Below, piece by piece: positions 11,136 to 26,856 of a DNA stretch of 64,000 bases (position 1 is its first letter; each line of letters opens with the position of its first letter). Below the pieces are notes generated by a model that was not told the origin of the DNA, did no database searches, and saw nothing but the letters and a program-made list of their open reading frames with translations. Source of the stretch: Xenorhabdus griffiniae (lineage in GTDB: Bacteria; Pseudomonadota; Gammaproteobacteria; Enterobacterales; Enterobacteriaceae). The stretch spans positions 38,487-102,486 of the forward strand of contig NZ_LDNM01000031.1 of NCBI RefSeq assembly GCF_001028135.1, read 5' to 3'. Both the position numbers and the translations under genes were made by a program.

Positions 11136-11642
11136 CTACATATAACTAAGCGATTTCTCAAATTGCCATAGACAGGTTTCGATATTATATTGGTTTTCTC
11201 CCCTGTTAGATTTCTCCATAGCTCTGAGGCTATCTATCATTTTCTTGGTAAATGATTTCTGTTGGCTCACTCCTCTGATCGTTGGCGGCATGTTGCAGAT
11301 ATCCGTGAATGAGGGGGTGCTATGTGATTTCGTCAGTGATAATACTTCTACGGGATTTTCAATTAAAGCAACTGATAAAGCATGAATAATTTGCTGGGAA
11401 AATTCTGGATGAATATTAGGATATAGCTTAAAGGCAACTTGCAGCCATTGCTTATCACCAGTCGCAATATTCTGGATAATTTTGTCTTGTTTATATTCTG
11501 CGTTTATCTCTGCCACAACAGAATTGACTCCTCTTTCTTGTACTTGTTGCATAATTTCGGCGGGAGTAGAGAATCTGGCAACTGAGGGCAAGCTTGCTGA
11601 GGATATAAAAGAGAAGAAGAGTATCTGGGAAAGTAAGCGCAT
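11136..11642 (-). CDS. Hypothetical secreted protein, 168 aa
   Basis: I do not recognise a family. The N-terminus MRLLSQILFFSFISSASLPSVA looks like a Sec signal peptide with cleavage near residue 22. The mature part is about 145 residues, helical in character, with two Cys (near residues 116 and 157) that could form a disulphide in the periplasm. It stands alone between sspB and gltD on the minus strand. Its coding sequence is more AT-rich than the flanking conserved genes, which suggests accessory gain, but this is only an impression. Confidence 0.7.
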   Translation of the reverse strand: MRLLSQILFFSFISSASLPSVARFSTPAEIMQQVQERGVNSVVAEINAEYKQDKIIQNIATGDKQWLQVAFKLYPNIHPEFSQQIIHALSVALIENPVEVLSLTKSHSTPSFTDICNMPPTIRGVSQQKSFTKKMIDSLRAMEKSNRGENQYNIETCLWQFEKSLSYM

Positions 11643-11905
11643 ATATTTCTACCTATTATTATCACTTTAATGATTTTTTATTTCATATCTATTTAATCAG
11701 TTTTGTTAAGCCATTTTCTCTTCGAAAAAAATAAACCTTATTGCTGTATTACGGCATTGCACTATGGCTGTATTGCTATAATGAGCAGGAGACTAAATCG
11801 ATATATTTGACTTTAGAATATAAGAATAGTCGCATAAATCTCAAAAATACAAGTAATCTGGTAGTAAAAGAAAATAAAAAAATGACAGTATTTTTATACC
11901 GGGGG
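11643..11905. other. AT-rich gap between gltD and the 11136 gene
   Basis: About 260 bases of low-complexity AT-rich DNA with no supported ORF; presumably the promoter of the secreted-protein gene on the minus strand. Confidence 0.4.
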
Positions 11906-11935
11906 AACTTCTCCGATTAAAAAATCGGAGAAGTT
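11906..11935 (-). terminator. Perfect hairpin downstream of gltD
   Basis: AACTTCTCCGAT and ATCGGAGAAGTT form a perfect 12-bp stem with a six-base A/T loop, 21 bases beyond the gltD stop. No T-tract follows on the minus strand (CCCCCGG comes next), so it may be a 3'-end stabilising structure rather than an intrinsic terminator. Confidence 0.6.
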
Positions 11936-11956
11936 ATTAGAAAAAAGAATGGAATA

Positions 11957-17843
<5,887 letters not shown>

Positions 17844-18514
17844 TGTAAAGCTCCCCAAGTTCTGTCCGGCTCTCACATCACTCACGAGAGGGGATCGATA
17901 TATATTTTTTCTACAGGCGTCTAATTTGCGCCCTCAATAAAACACCACTTGTTTTATTGGCATTAACAAGCGGTGAATCAAAATGATGTTATGTTCTCTA
18001 CCTATCACTGCATAAATATGAGTCAGAGGATCATCTGACAGGTGATTTTCAGCGAATTCCCAACTTAACGGTAAAAGCAGAGTTGGTCAAATCGTGTTAA
18101 ATAGCGTTTTTTATTGATGATTTTCATTTATTTTTTTGATTTTTATGAGTAAATGGCGATTTTTTGTATTTTGTGACTAAGATCATTCCGCTTAAATGAT
18201 GTGAGTTATATCACTAAAATCACCACACTATCTATTTTAGATATGCTTTAAAATAGATCCATATCGATATTTTATTCTTATTTTTTTGCTTGAATTGGAT
18301 TTATATTGTGTATTTTTTAACTTGCAAGAAGAAGTGATTGGTTGTTTTTTCATCTAAAAAAGAGCGCTGAAATTTTATTGCATAATTATTCTTATTATTT
18401 TCATTTTTATTCTTTGTGAGAGGTTGAAGGTCATATCCCGTAACGACGTTGGGACTTTTTACGTTATGATTCAATCTAGTCACTTTACTGGAAAAGATTT
18501 TACTGGGAGTTGTT
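17844..18514. other. Divergent regulatory region gltB/arcB
   Basis: 671 bases, very AT-rich, between divergent gltB and arcB. No ORF with support. It holds a CRP-like palindrome (see 18194) and long T-rich tracts around 18110-18180 and 18280-18420 that suggest bent DNA. The arcB start is preceded by TGGGAG at 18502-18510. Confidence 0.5.
18194..18217. promoter_or_regulatory. CRP-like binding site in the gltB/arcB gap
   Basis: AAATGATGTGAGTTATATCA then CTAA matches the CRP layout TGTGA-N6-TCACA with one mismatch in the second half (TGTGA at 18200-18204, TCACT at 18211-18215). It lies about 350 bases from gltB and 300 from arcB, far from either start, so its target is unclear. Known E. coli gltBD regulation includes Lrp, IHF and CRP; the call is by motif alone. 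Confidence 0.5.
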
Positions 18515-20857
18515 ATGAAGCTGATTCGGGGGCTTGCCCAATATTATGTAGATTTGATGATGAAGCTGGGGCTGGTGCGTTTTTCTATATTACTTGCATC
18601 AGCTTTAGTTATTCTTGCGATGGCGATGCAGATGGCGGTGACATTTGTACTGCATGGAGAAGTGCAGGGTATTGATTTAATTCGCTCCATTTTTTTTGGT
18701 TTGTTAATTACCCCCTGGGCGGTTTATTTTCTCTCTATCGTCGTAGAACAACTTGAAGAATCCCGCCAGCGGTTATCGAGTCTGGTCGCAAAACTTGAAG
18801 AAATGCGCCAGCGTGATGCGAAATTAAACCTGCAACTCAAAGAAAACATCGACCAATTGAACCAGGAGATTAGTGACAGGGAGAAGGCGGAAAAAGCCCA
18901 TTTGGTTTTGTTGGATAAACTCAAATTGGAAATGGAGCAGCGTGAAAAAACCCAGATTGAGCTTGAGCAGCAATCGGTGCTATTGCGTTCATTTCTGGAT
19001 GCTTCCCCGGATCTGGTTTATTACCGCAATGAAGATAATGAATTTTCCGGTTGTAACAGGGCGATGGAATTGCTGACGGGCAAAAGCGAAAAACAGCTCA
19101 TCGGCCTGACGCCGACCGATGTTTACGATAAAGAAATTGCCAGCAAGGTGATGGAAACCGATGAAAAAGTATTTCGCCACAATGTATCCCTGACCTATGA
19201 GCAATGGTTAGTTTACCCCGATGGACGTAAAGCCTGTTTTGAACTCAGGAAAGTCCCTTTTTATGATCGCGTTGGCAAGCGACATGGGTTAATGGGGTTT
19301 GGGCGCGATATAACGGAGCGTAAACGCTATCAGGATGCATTGGAGAACGCCAGCAGGGATAAGACGACGTTTATCTCTACGATTAGCCATGAGCTTCGTA
19401 CGCCTTTAAATGGCATTGTGGGCTTGAGCCGAATTCTGATGGATACCGACTTAACCCCAGAACAATGTAAGTACCTGGAAACAATCCATGTCAGCGCTAT
19501 TACATTGGGTAATATTTTCAATGATATTATCGAGTTAGATAAAATTGAGCGTCGAAAAGTCCAACTTGATAACCAACCCGTTGATTTCACCGGCTTTATA
19601 ACAGATTTAGAAAATATTTCCGCTTTATTGGCGCAGCCGAAGGGCATTAAATTTGTTCTGGAGCCTGAACTGCCACTCCCCGCAAAAGTGCTGACTGATG
19701 GAACCCGTTTGCGCCAGATTTTGTGGAACCTGATTAGTAATGCCGTGAAATTTACGCCTGAAGGCGAAATTAAGGTTCGTATCTGGCGTGAAGCAGAAGA
19801 GGAACGCCTATTCTTTGAAGTGACGGATTCCGGCATTGGTATTCCTCTTGACGAGTTGGAAAAAATTTTTGCTATGTATTATCAGGTTAAAGACAGCGCT
19901 GGTGGGTGTCCTGCAACCGGAACGGGGATTGGCCTTGCTGTTTCGAAGCGTCTTGCCCTAAGCATGGGAGGGGACATTGTGGTGAAAAGTACGTCAGGCA
20001 AAGGTTCTTGCTTTACCTTGTCTGTCGTGGCGCCAGCCATTGGTGAATACCCGGAAGGGAAGGCTGAACAGGATACTATGCCATTGCCAGCGCTCAATAT
20101 CTTACTGGTAGAAGATATTGAATTGAACGTCATTGTCGCCCGTTCTGTTCTGGAGAAATTGGGGAACAGTGTGGATGTTGCTATGAATGGCTATGATGCA
20201 CTGGCCATGTTTGATCCTGATGAATATGACTTAGTGTTACTGGATATCCAATTGCCGGATATGACGGGGCTGGATATTGCCCGTCAATTGCACCAGCGTT
20301 ATTCCTCCCAATTCTTGCCCCCTTTGATCGCGCTGACGGCTAATGTATTAAAGGATAAAAAAGAATACCTTGATGCGGGCATGGATGATGTGCTCAATAA
20401 GCCGTTATCTGTCAAGGCGTTGACTGCCGTGATAGAAAAATATTGGGGCAAGGGTTCTGAATCTGACACTGCCTTAGTGGACGTTGAGCTTGTGACTCAG
20501 GATGAAGGACGGCTGGATACGGAGATGCTTAATCAATATATCGAATTGGTTGGGCCACAAATGATCACAGACAATCTGGTTATTTTTGAAACCATGATGC
20601 CAAATTATCTTGCTTTGCTGGACTCCAATATGACCGCCAGAGATCAAAAAGGCATTACGGAAGAGGCGCATAAAATCAAAGGTGCGGCGGGTTCAGTCGG
20701 GTTACGCCATTTGCAGCAATTAGCTCAACAGATTCAGTCACCGGATTTACCGGCGTGGTGGGATAATGTTCAGGAATGGGTGGATGAGTTAAAGTTAGAA
20801 TGGAAGCAAGATATAGAAATATTAAGAAATTGGTTATCAGGCGTTACAAAAAAATAA
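18515..20857 (+). CDS. arcB: ArcB, aerobic respiration control sensor kinase
   Basis: 780 residues (E. coli 778). Two N-terminal membrane helices (about 22-46 and 56-77), a coiled coil with leucine zipper (80-150), a PAS domain holding redox-sensing Cys180 and Cys241, the DHp/kinase domain with phospho-acceptor His292 in STISHELRTPLNG, a receiver domain with Asp in LVLLDIQLPDM, and a C-terminal HPt domain with His in EEAHKIKGAAGS. All phosphorelay residues and both quinone-sensing cysteines are present, so the tripartite sensor should be functional. It phosphorylates ArcA under low oxygen. Confidence 0.98.
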   Translation: MKLIRGLAQYYVDLMMKLGLVRFSILLASALVILAMAMQMAVTFVLHGEVQGIDLIRSIFFGLLITPWAVYFLSIVVEQLEESRQRLSSLVAKLEEMRQRDAKLNLQLKENIDQLNQEISDREKAEKAHLVLLDKLKLEMEQREKTQIELEQQSVLLRSFLDASPDLVYYRNEDNEFSGCNRAMELLTGKSEKQLIGLTPTDVYDKEIASKVMETDEKVFRHNVSLTYEQWLVYPDGRKACFELRKVPFYDRVGKRHGLMGFGRDITERKRYQDALENASRDKTTFISTISHELRTPLNGIVGLSRILMDTDLTPEQCKYLETIHVSAITLGNIFNDIIELDKIERRKVQLDNQPVDFTGFITDLENISALLAQPKGIKFVLEPELPLPAKVLTDGTRLRQILWNLISNAVKFTPEGEIKVRIWREAEEERLFFEVTDSGIGIPLDELEKIFAMYYQVKDSAGGCPATGTGIGLAVSKRLALSMGGDIVVKSTSGKGSCFTLSVVAPAIGEYPEGKAEQDTMPLPALNILLVEDIELNVIVARSVLEKLGNSVDVAMNGYDALAMFDPDEYDLVLLDIQLPDMTGLDIARQLHQRYSSQFLPPLIALTANVLKDKKEYLDAGMDDVLNKPLSVKALTAVIEKYWGKGSESDTALVDVELVTQDEGRLDTEMLNQYIELVGPQMITDNLVIFETMMPNYLALLDSNMTARDQKGITEEAHKIKGAAGSVGLRHLQQLAQQIQSPDLPAWWDNVQEWVDELKLEWKQDIEILRNWLSGVTKK

Positions 20858-20875
20858 CCCCAACCGAAGTTGGGG
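20858..20875 (+). terminator. Hairpin after arcB
   Basis: CCCCAAC-CGAA-GTTGGGG begins at the base after the arcB stop codon: a strong 7-bp stem with a stable CGAA tetraloop. No T-tract follows, so termination may be inefficient or Rho-assisted. Confidence 0.6.
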
Positions 20876-21093
20876 TGCGCTAATACTGCGCCAACACCAG
20901 GGAAATCTGTTTACCCGCTTATCTGAGGTTTGTTTTCGATGCGAGTCATTAAAGGATTCTTTTACACAGAACACAAGTACCAACATAGCAAAGATAAGAT
21001 TTTTTGTTACAAGATTCATTAAAATCTGTGATGAAGATTGGTGTTTAACCCTCTAAGGGGTTAAGCATTAATCTACTACAAAGGGAGAGAAAT

Positions 21094-21747
21094 ATGAAAT
21101 CTGTTGCCATTATATTCAGTGGATGTGGAGTGTACGATGGAAGTGAAATTCACGAATCAGTTCTCACTATGCTCTCTTTAAGCCGTCTTGGCGCCGAAAT
21201 GTCTTTTTTTTCGCCTGATGAGATGCAACATCATGTTATTAACCACCTTAACGGGGAAGAGAAACAAGAAAGACGCTACATAATGGAAGAGTCGGCCCGT
21301 ATAACACGGGGAAATATACAACCTTTATCCAAAGTTAATATTGATGAGTTGGATGCGCTTATTATTCCTGGTGGGTTTGGCGCAGCCAAGAATTTATGTG
21401 ATTTCGCATTTAAAGGATCGGATTGCGAAATAAATAAAGAATTGTTAAGTATAGTGCAAAATATGCACCGTCAAGGCAAGCCAATGGGGTTTATATGCAT
21501 TGCGCCGGTTATGGTATCTAAAATATTAGGCAAACCGATAAAAGTCACCATCGGCAATGATCCAGAAACTGCGGCTCAAATAGCGAAGATGGGTGGGGTA
21601 CATGTTGAGTGTCCGGTTGATGATATTGTCATTGATTTTGAAAACAAAATTGTAACAACGCCCGCTTATATGCTCGCAGAATCTTTGGCGCAGGCAGAAA
21701 AAGGAATTGATAAGTTGGTGAGAAAAATATTGGAAATGATTGAGTAA
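21094..21747 (+). CDS. elbB: ElbB, DJ-1/PfpI-family glyoxalase-like protein
   Basis: 217 residues, equal to E. coli ElbB (sigma cross-reacting protein 27A). The DJ-1/PfpI fold shows [14 protein letters not shown] and the nucleophile-elbow Cys in [11 protein letters not shown]. coli ElbB is reported to have weak glyoxalase III activity; the physiological role is unsettled. It has a good ribosome-binding site (GGGAGAG) and is followed after 4 bases by mtgA, the same pairing as in E. coli. Confidence 0.95.
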   Translation: MKSVAIIFSGCGVYDGSEIHESVLTMLSLSRLGAEMSFFSPDEMQHHVINHLNGEEKQERRYIMEESARITRGNIQPLSKVNIDELDALIIPGGFGAAKNLCDFAFKGSDCEINKELLSIVQNMHRQGKPMGFICIAPVMVSKILGKPIKVTIGNDPETAAQIAKMGGVHVECPVDDIVIDFENKIVTTPAYMLAESLAQAEKGIDKLVRKILEMIE

Positions 21748-21751
21748 TCGG

Positions 21752-22501
21752 ATGAGAAATCCTTTTTCAATATTGTGGCGCTGGCTGAAAAGAATTGTCG
21801 TGTCGATCACGGTTTTGTGGTTCGTTGCTGTAATTGCCTTTTCATTTTTGCCAGTGCCGTTTTCTATGGTGATGATAGAAAGACAAGTCACCGCCTTAAT
21901 ATCAATTAATTTGTCTTATATTTCTCGTTCCTCATGGAGGGATCAGGATCACATTTCACCTTATATGACGTTAGCCGTTATTGCAGCGGAAGATCAAAAA
22001 TTCCCAAAACATTGGGGATTTGATTTTGAGGCTATCGAAACTGCTATGGCGTATAACAAAAAATATGAGAAACGAATTCGGGGAGCATCGACAATTTCCC
22101 AGCAAGCAACCAAAAATTTATTTCTATGGGAAGGACGCAGTTGGGTAAGAAAAGGATTAGAAGCGGGAATGACTGCTGTACTTGAATTACTCTGGTCAAA
22201 GCAACGTATTTTAACGGTCTATCTCAATATTGCTGAGTTCGGCAACGGTATTTTCGGCGTTGAGGAAGCGGCCCAACATTACTTTGGCAAGCCGGCCTGC
22301 CGATTGACAGCTACCGAATCCGCATTGCTTGCTGCTGTATTGCCAAACCCTCATCGTTATAAAGTGCATACGCCTTCCAGGTATGTATTACAACGCCAGC
22401 AATGGATCTTGCGACAAATGCAGTTAATGGGAGGCGTGAATTACTTAAAGCAAAATAAGTTAGGATGGGCGTTGAATACATGTGGGGCTGGGCGGCATTG
22501 A
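21752..22501 (+). CDS. mtgA: MtgA, monofunctional peptidoglycan transglycosylase
   Basis: 249 residues from ATG 21752; an in-frame TTG at 21740 overlaps elbB and is less likely. One N-terminal membrane anchor (residues about 15-37) precedes a GT51 domain with catalytic Glu in [34 protein letters not shown] and the second Glu motif [17 protein letters not shown]. It polymerises lipid II into glycan strands at the inner membrane without transpeptidation. Co-transcribed with elbB. Confidence 0.97.
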   Translation: MRNPFSILWRWLKRIVVSITVLWFVAVIAFSFLPVPFSMVMIERQVTALISINLSYISRSSWRDQDHISPYMTLAVIAAEDQKFPKHWGFDFEAIETAMAYNKKYEKRIRGASTISQQATKNLFLWEGRSWVRKGLEAGMTAVLELLWSKQRILTVYLNIAEFGNGIFGVEEAAQHYFGKPACRLTATESALLAAVLPNPHRYKVHTPSRYVLQRQQWILRQMQLMGGVNYLKQNKLGWALNTCGAGRH

Positions 22502-22513
22502 TTAATGCCGCCT
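22491..22513 (+). terminator. Hairpin overlapping the mtgA stop
   Basis: GGCGGCAT-TGATTA-ATGCCGCC is a perfect 8-bp stem whose loop contains the mtgA TGA, followed by TTGATGGTTTT. It separates convergent mtgA and dolP and could terminate mtgA transcription. Confidence 0.65.
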
Positions 22514-22522
22514 TGATGGTTT

Positions 22523-23098
22523 TCAGTTGAGGTAGGTAAATGCTGTTGTCACCCGTTTTACGCCGCTAGTTTCGCTGGCGATTTTTGCAGCCGCAGCTCC
22601 CTCTTGTTGCGTGACAATGCCAAACAAAAAGACTTCACCATCCTCTGTCACCACTTTGATGCTGGATGATCTCACCGCATCACTGGTTAAAATTTGGGAA
22701 CGCACTTTGGTCGTCAACCAGGCATCAGCGGAGGCCGTCGCCAATGTCACGGGACTGGCTTGACGGATCTCGTTATATACCACATCAGTACCTTCAACCT
22801 TTGCCGCAATCTGTTTTGCCCGTTCAGCCAGAGTCGTATTGGGGCTTTGTCCGGTTAAAAGGATCTTGCCTTGATACACAGTCACTGACACACGGGCTTG
22901 TGCCTTAATTTGTGGATCCTTGCTGATGGCATTGCTGACACGGGCTTCCAGCGTGGTATCGTCTACTTGCTGCCCAATAGTTCGCGGATCTGAACCTGCT
23001 TTTGTGGCAATCGCCGCAGAACCTACGACGGCGGCACCAATACACCCTTGTAATAGTATTGCACTGAAACAGACCAATAATAGAGAAAATAACCGCAT
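22523..23098 (-). CDS. dolP: DolP (YraP), dual BON-domain outer-membrane lipoprotein
   Basis: 191 residues from ATG 23098, which has AGGAG seven bases upstream and equals the E. coli length; an in-frame ATG at 23116 overlaps diaA and lacks such a site. The lipobox is LLLQGC. Two BON domains follow (about residues 45-110 and 120-191, ending VKRVTTAFTYLN). DolP binds anionic phospholipid, supports BAM function and envelope integrity and is part of the sigma-E regulon in E. coli. It follows diaA on the same strand. Confidence 0.96.
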   Translation of the reverse strand: MRLFSLLLVCFSAILLQGCIGAAVVGSAAIATKAGSDPRTIGQQVDDTTLEARVSNAISKDPQIKAQARVSVTVYQGKILLTGQSPNTTLAERAKQIAAKVEGTDVVYNEIRQASPVTLATASADAWLTTKVRSQILTSDAVRSSSIKVVTEDGEVFLFGIVTQQEGAAAAKIASETSGVKRVTTAFTYLN

Positions 23099-23108
23099 TA
23101 GCTGGCTC

Positions 23109-23699
23109 CTATTCATCCTGATGAGGGAATAACGTGTTGTCGATTAAGTCGCACAGGCAGTTGATTGTCAACATATGAACTTCCTGGATCCTGACGCTGT
23201 GATGTGAAGGAATACGTATCTCAACATCCTGAGGGCCTAGTAAACCCGCTAATTCACCGCCATCGTAACCTGTCAGCGCGACGATTGTCATATCACGGGT
23301 TACAGCGGCTTCCACCGCTTTGATAATATCCCGGCTGTTTCCATGTGTAGAAATAGCCAAGAGGACATCCCCTGGTTGTCCCAGTGCCCTGACTTGTTTG
23401 GCATAGATTTCATCAGGCTGTTTACTGTTGGCAATCGCAGTGATCACCACATTGTCAGTATTCAGTGACAGAGCTGGCAGACTTGGCCTATCTGTTTCAA
23501 ATCGATTGATCATGCTGGCGGTAAAACGCTGCGCCGTTGCAGCAGAGCCACCATTACCACAGCAAAGAATTTTGTTGCCGTTCAGTAGTGATTGAACCAT
23601 CATCATCGCGGCGCGCGATATTGCGTCAGGTAATGCTTCTGCTGCCGCGATCTGAGTTTGAATACTTTCAGTAAAGCAGACTTTAATTCTATCCAGCAC
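23109..23699 (-). CDS. diaA: DiaA, DnaA initiator-associating SIS protein
   Basis: 196 residues, equal to E. coli, starting at GTG 23699. SIS-domain motifs are [16 protein letters not shown] and [18 protein letters not shown]. DiaA forms a tetramer that binds several DnaA molecules and promotes assembly of the initiation complex at oriC. It lies between yraN and dolP as in E. coli. The related sugar isomerase GmhA shares the fold, but the length and context favour DiaA. Confidence 0.95.
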   Translation of the reverse strand: MLDRIKVCFTESIQTQIAAAEALPDAISRAAMMMVQSLLNGNKILCCGNGGSAATAQRFTASMINRFETDRPSLPALSLNTDNVVITAIANSKQPDEIYAKQVRALGQPGDVLLAISTHGNSRDIIKAVEAAVTRDMTIVALTGYDGGELAGLLGPQDVEIRIPSHHSVRIQEVHMLTINCLCDLIDNTLFPHQDE

Positions 23700-23753
23700 G
23701 TTATGACCTATGTATATTGGAATTATTTGTTTAGTGAGAAAATTGAGAATCTA

Positions 23754-24134
23754 TTAAAATGGGCTCTCATTCAGGTTGAAGGCATTTTTCAGCCATTCAA
23801 ATTTCTGTCCTGTTATTGCACAAACATCGAAACGGCAGGATGCCGTTTCCAGACATTCATTGCGTTGAGACAGCCAGACAGCAGCCGTATATAATATCTT
23901 CCTACGCTTACTTTGAGTAATTGTAGCAATGGCACCACCATATTGTGCATTTTTGCGGAAACGGACTTCAACGAATATCCATGTATGCCTGTCACGCATA
24001 ATCAGATCGATTTCCCCGCCCCGAATTCTCACATTCTCAGCAACAAAGACAAGCCCCTGTTTTTGCAAAAACAGTTTAGCCTGCTGTTCATAATGGTGCC
24101 CCAGCGCGTAGTGATTGCCTGTTGGTTTTTTCAT
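23754..24134 (-). CDS. yraN: YraN, UPF0102 nuclease-fold protein
   Basis: 126 residues from ATG 24134; an upstream in-frame start at 24182 overlaps lpoA. The UPF0102 core contains the PD-(D/E)XK-like pattern GGEIDLIMRD...WIFVEVRFR and the conserved YGGA. The family is often considered a Holliday-junction-resolvase-like nuclease, but the E. coli function is not established. It lies between lpoA and diaA. Confidence 0.94.
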   Translation of the reverse strand: MKKPTGNHYALGHHYEQQAKLFLQKQGLVFVAENVRIRGGEIDLIMRDRHTWIFVEVRFRKNAQYGGAIATITQSKRRKILYTAAVWLSQRNECLETASCRFDVCAITGQKFEWLKNAFNLNESPF

Positions 24135-24159
24135 CCTGAAATGACCACGATGCCTGTAA

Positions 24160-25896
24160 TCACAGAGAACCATGCACTGCATTGGAATCAGTGTTATTGC
24201 TGCTCTCTATATTATTGGTATTTCCTGCGTTATCGAGACCTTTTGTGTTATTTATATTTTCGGTGTTATTGGTATTTTCGAGGCTTATGCGACCATTATT
24301 GAATTGCATCCAGGGCAATTGACGCAAGATAGTGCAGTTATCCGTCACGGATAGTTCTCCCGAAGCGCCGTTCAGGTGAAACCCCATTTCTTGTTGCATT
24401 TGCGTAAATTGATTGGCTAGCGACCATGCATCAATTCCCATAGCATAGAGACGCATCAGGGAATAATCATTGGTGAATTTTTTGGCTGCTTGCTGCATTA
24501 AGGGCACGTTTGTGCCGGTCAGCAACGGGATGTCACTAAACTGCATGCCATCCATTTCCAGACGAAAATCAGGGCCTGAATCTGATTTATTACTGCGTGA
24601 GCTGGCATAAAGAGCTGGCTTTTTACGGGAACTGATCGCCATATCGAGCATGGGCTTGATCGTGGTCAGTTCGCTTGTGGTTGCAACAATATAAACGGCA
24701 TCGACAGGCTCTGTGGCAGAATTTGTGGACACAACCGGTGTACCTGACAAGCGAATGCCAATACCACGATTCATGGATTTCCTCATTTCATCCAGCGTGC
24801 CAAAAGATTGCTGCAATACCGTATGACCGCCCAGTTTTTGCCATTCTTGTGCAAAAGCTTTTGCAACCCGTGAGCCTAATTCAGTGCGGGGTATCAACAC
24901 CAAAGGGCTGTGTTTTTGCTGCTGCCAGAGATGCATGGCCGCATTTTTTGCCTCATCTTCTGGGGAGAGTGAGAAATAACAGATATTCGGGCGTCTTTGT
25001 GGCATATCGAGTTCATTGAGCGCCAGAATATTCAGTGGCGTTTCAATTTGAGCCAATTGTTCCACATTCGGTTTCAGTAATGGCCCAACCACCAGAGTGA
25101 CACCATCTTGTTTAGCCTGCTCCAGCAGTTCGGTAAGAGGCTGGCTGTTGGTATCATAGATTTTTACGGTCAGATCATTAACAGGCACATCATTTATCAC
25201 ACCCATATCTGGTTCAGTTGTGGCAACATCAGTATTCCCTGAATTTGCAGCGCTGGCATTTGCCGGCAATGGTGATTCTGGTAATGATGGCTTTGGTAGC
25301 CCTTTTTGAGCATCAAGGAAACCCTGGCGGATGGCGTCCCCAAATATTTTGGCCTGGCCGCTCAATGGCAGAAATAACCCCATTGTGGCATGGCTGTTTT
25401 TAGTTTCCTGCAACATTTGTTGCAGGGCTGTGGGTAAACTGTGTGCAGCGGGGTTGTCTGGATAACGGATTTGCCAATCGTGAATAGCGAGTCGCAGTTT
25501 ATCGAGATCCTGTTTATTGGTCTGATAGGTATTGAGCAAATCAAGCCAGCCCTGCAACGTATACTCATTGGCATTAATCACCAATTCACTCATTTGCTGT
25601 GGAGAAAGTTGCGTCAGTAATTGCCAGGTCTCATCAAGGTTTTTCTGGCGGGTAGCTTCATCTGTTGCGTAAGATCCCAATACGATGTAAGCACGGATCA
25701 CATCCAACGATGGTTGATTGTGTGCTGCGTCAATAATGGCTTGATAGCGGTTAATCTCTGCGCTGATCTTATCCTGAGGCTTAGAAGTTGGTTGCCCTTG
25801 CCGTTCGGGCATGGTACACCCTGCAATAATCATAGTTGACAGCAGTGCTGTATAGATTAAACCAGTTTTTAAACGCACAAAAATTGAGGGAAGCAT
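24160..25896 (-). CDS. lpoA: LpoA, lipoprotein activator of PBP1A (shortened N-domain)
   Basis: 578 residues from ATG 25896 (MLPSIFVRLKTG), against about 678 in E. coli. The lipobox is IIAGC. The C-terminal periplasmic-binding-protein-like domain is well conserved (KIYDTNSQPLTELL; VVGPLLKPNV; YASSRSNKSDSGPDFRLEM; MGIDAWSLANQF). The N-terminal TPR-like domain is shorter: the segment after the lipobox goes almost at once to a region equivalent to roughly residue 125-150 of the E. coli protein, so about 100 residues are absent. The C-terminus adds a 30-residue Asn/Thr-rich tail. LpoA reaches from the outer membrane to activate PBP1A. Divergent from rsmI. Confidence 0.92.
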   Translation of the reverse strand: MLPSIFVRLKTGLIYTALLSTMIIAGCTMPERQGQPTSKPQDKISAEINRYQAIIDAAHNQPSLDVIRAYIVLGSYATDEATRQKNLDETWQLLTQLSPQQMSELVINANEYTLQGWLDLLNTYQTNKQDLDKLRLAIHDWQIRYPDNPAAHSLPTALQQMLQETKNSHATMGLFLPLSGQAKIFGDAIRQGFLDAQKGLPKPSLPESPLPANASAANSGNTDVATTEPDMGVINDVPVNDLTVKIYDTNSQPLTELLEQAKQDGVTLVVGPLLKPNVEQLAQIETPLNILALNELDMPQRRPNICYFSLSPEDEAKNAAMHLWQQQKHSPLVLIPRTELGSRVAKAFAQEWQKLGGHTVLQQSFGTLDEMRKSMNRGIGIRLSGTPVVSTNSATEPVDAVYIVATTSELTTIKPMLDMAISSRKKPALYASSRSNKSDSGPDFRLEMDGMQFSDIPLLTGTNVPLMQQAAKKFTNDYSLMRLYAMGIDAWSLANQFTQMQQEMGFHLNGASGELSVTDNCTILRQLPWMQFNNGRISLENTNNTENINNTKGLDNAGNTNNIESSNNTDSNAVHGSL

Positions 25897-25959
25897 ACTG
25901 TATCCAGTGATGTTTTTTTCAAAGATGCTCAATCTTAAATCGGTCATTCGGATGAAACA

Positions 25960-26850
25960 ATGAATCAAACCAATCGAGCAGTGGTTACGACATCCACGCT
26001 ATATGTTGTGCCAACCCCTATTGGAAATCTGGGGGATATTACTCAGCGTGCTCTTGAAGTTCTTAAACATGTCGATCTGATTGCAGCCGAAGATACGCGA
26101 CACACGGGCTTGTTGCTTCAACATTTTGCCATTAATGCGCGCATGTTCGCACTTCATGATCATAATGAACAGCAAAAAGCAGATCAATTGCTGACGAAAC
26201 TTGAACAAGGAACGAGCATCGCATTGGTATCTGATGCCGGTACGCCGTTGATTAACGATCCAGGTTATCATCTGGTTCGTCGTTGCCGTGAAGCCGGTAT
26301 CAATGTAGTTCCACTACCTGGGCCTTGTGCGGCAATTACAGCACTGTCTGCTGCTGGCCTGCCTTCAGATCGTTTTTGTTATGAAGGCTTCTTGCCGGCT
26401 AAAAGTAAGGGACGCCAGGATACTTTGCGTGAATTAGGGCAAGAGCCGCGTACGCTGATTTTCTACGAATCGACACATCGTCTGTTGGACAGTTTAGAAG
26501 ATATTGTGAAAGTATGGGGAGCCGATCGTTATATCGTGTTGGCACGAGAATTAACCAAAACGTGGGAATCGATTCAAGGAATGCCCGCTGGTGAGCTTTT
26601 GGCATGGGTCAAGGAAGATGAAACCCGTCGCCGCGGAGAAATGGTTCTGATTGTGGAAGGATATCGTAAGCCCGCCGAGGATAGCTTGCCACAGGAAGCC
26701 TTGCGGACATTGGCATTGCTGCAAAAAGAGCTGCCATTGAAAAAGGCGGCGGCATTGGCGGCAGAGATCCACGGTGTGAAGAAAAATGCCTTATATCGTT
26801 ATTCACTCGATCAAAACACGACCGTGGGACAAATTGAAGAAGATGCGTGA
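25960..26850 (+). CDS. rsmI: RsmI, 16S rRNA 2'-O-methyltransferase (C1402)
   Basis: 296 residues. Tetrapyrrole-methylase-type fold: [17 protein letters not shown] at the start, [33 protein letters not shown] and [18 protein letters not shown]. It methylates the ribose of C1402 in the decoding centre together with RsmH. The C-terminal helix region ([22 protein letters not shown]) is typical. Divergent from lpoA and followed by rnpB. Confidence 0.97.
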   Translation: MNQTNRAVVTTSTLYVVPTPIGNLGDITQRALEVLKHVDLIAAEDTRHTGLLLQHFAINARMFALHDHNEQQKADQLLTKLEQGTSIALVSDAGTPLINDPGYHLVRRCREAGINVVPLPGPCAAITALSAAGLPSDRFCYEGFLPAKSKGRQDTLRELGQEPRTLIFYESTHRLLDSLEDIVKVWGADRYIVLARELTKTWESIQGMPAGELLAWVKEDETRRRGEMVLIVEGYRKPAEDSLPQEALRTLALLQKELPLKKAAALAAEIHGVKKNALYRYSLDQNTTVGQIEEDA

Positions 26851-26856
26851 AAACCC

